DNA from: Pseudarthrobacter enclensis
GTDB lineage: Bacteria > Actinomycetota > Actinomycetes > Actinomycetales > Micrococcaceae
Length of the DNA: 64,000 nt
Direction: 5' to 3'
NCBI RefSeq assembly: GCF_030811655.1
Contig: NZ_JAUSRE010000003.1
Location: 1 to 64,000, forward strand
The position numbers were made by a program, and so were the translations under genes. The notes beneath the pieces were generated by a model that worked only from the letters and a program-made list of their open reading frames with translations, was not told the DNA's origin and did not search any database. Below, piece after piece: positions 63,378-64,000 of the stretch. Each line of letters starts with the position of its first letter. Within the stretch, counting starts at the first letter, position 1.

Positions 63378-63413
63378 GGGATGGTCCCCCACCGTACGGT
63401 GCGGGACCATCCC
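63378..63413 (-). terminator. Stem-loop terminator after rpoC
   Basis: GGGATGGTCCC (63378-63388) and GGGACCATCCC (63403-63413) pair perfectly, with an inner CACCGT/ACGGTG palindrome. Downstream on minus is CGUUUAACC, a weak U-tract. Position 25 nt after the rpoC stop supports termination of rpoB-rpoC. Confidence 0.75.
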
Positions 63414-63437
63414 TGCGGCTAAGCCGGCTTCAGCGGA

Positions 63438-64000
<563 letters not shown>

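Larger units (their letters stand above)
63052..63437. other. 386-nt gene-free region between rpoC and rpsL
   Basis: Contains the rpoC terminator, a candidate rpsL promoter and a leader of roughly 280 nt for the str operon. No frame in it encodes a recognisable protein. The part around 63310-63345 is clearly AT-richer than its surroundings. Confidence 0.6.

Overview
The window is from a high-GC actinobacterium, most likely an Arthrobacter/Pseudarthrobacter-type Micrococcaceae. Evidence: actinobacterial ribosomal-protein operon order (rpoC end, rpsL-rpsG-fusA-tuf, S10, spc and alpha operons), frequent GTG/TTG starts, probable leaderless transcripts, a short-lid adenylate kinase, Tat lipoproteins, a Flp/Tad system with no secretin, and low-complexity tails on ribosomal proteins. 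No rRNA, tRNA, IS element, phage or CRISPR array was seen.

Layout from left to right. (1) 1-5844: cell-envelope housekeeping genes. These are glmS (5' part only), coaA, a Tat-type D,D-carboxypeptidase lipoprotein, a GT87-like membrane glycosyltransferase, mscL and glmM. (2) 6028-12720: a more AT-rich glycan island lying between glmM and rpsI. It encodes a GT2-GtrA fusion, an acyltransferase-3, a GT-C-like membrane protein, a GT87-like protein and a GT39-like protein. (3) 12831-13820: rplM-rpsI. (4) 14115-29607: a prepilin peptidase followed by two complete tandem tad (Flp pilus) loci, each flp-tadE-tadG-cpaB-cpaE-cpaF-tadB-tadC. (5) 29702-32933: an Hpt-like protein without its phospho-histidine, and a divergent OmpR-type response regulator / membrane histidine kinase pair. 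(6) 33092-37236: truA, rplQ, rpoA, rpsK, rpsM, rpmJ, infA. (7) 37408-41865: an S58/P1-family peptidase and a sugar ABC importer without an ATPase gene, placed between infA and map. (8) 41953-49096: map-adk-secY and the spc operon rplO-rplN. (9) 49097-49783: a gene-free gap with an inverted and direct repeat cluster. (10) 49784-55136: the S10 operon. (11) 55532-58456: a GH1 beta-glucosidase, mntH and a 41-codon membrane peptide. (12) 58581-64000: tuf, fusA, rpsG, rpsL and the 3' end of rpoC.

The translation genes are almost all on the minus strand, while the accessory modules (tad loci, glycan island, ABC importer, glucosidase) are mostly on plus. The most notable regulatory structures are in the tad region. 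A 13-bp-arm hairpin abuts the ribosome-binding site of the first pilin gene. Both tad loci also carry unrelated stem-loops between the pilin gene(s) and tadE, as expected if pilin is made in excess over the assembly machinery. A two-component system and the His-less Hpt protein sit directly beside these loci and are the best candidates for something undescribed. No clearly novel defence or mobile system was found.
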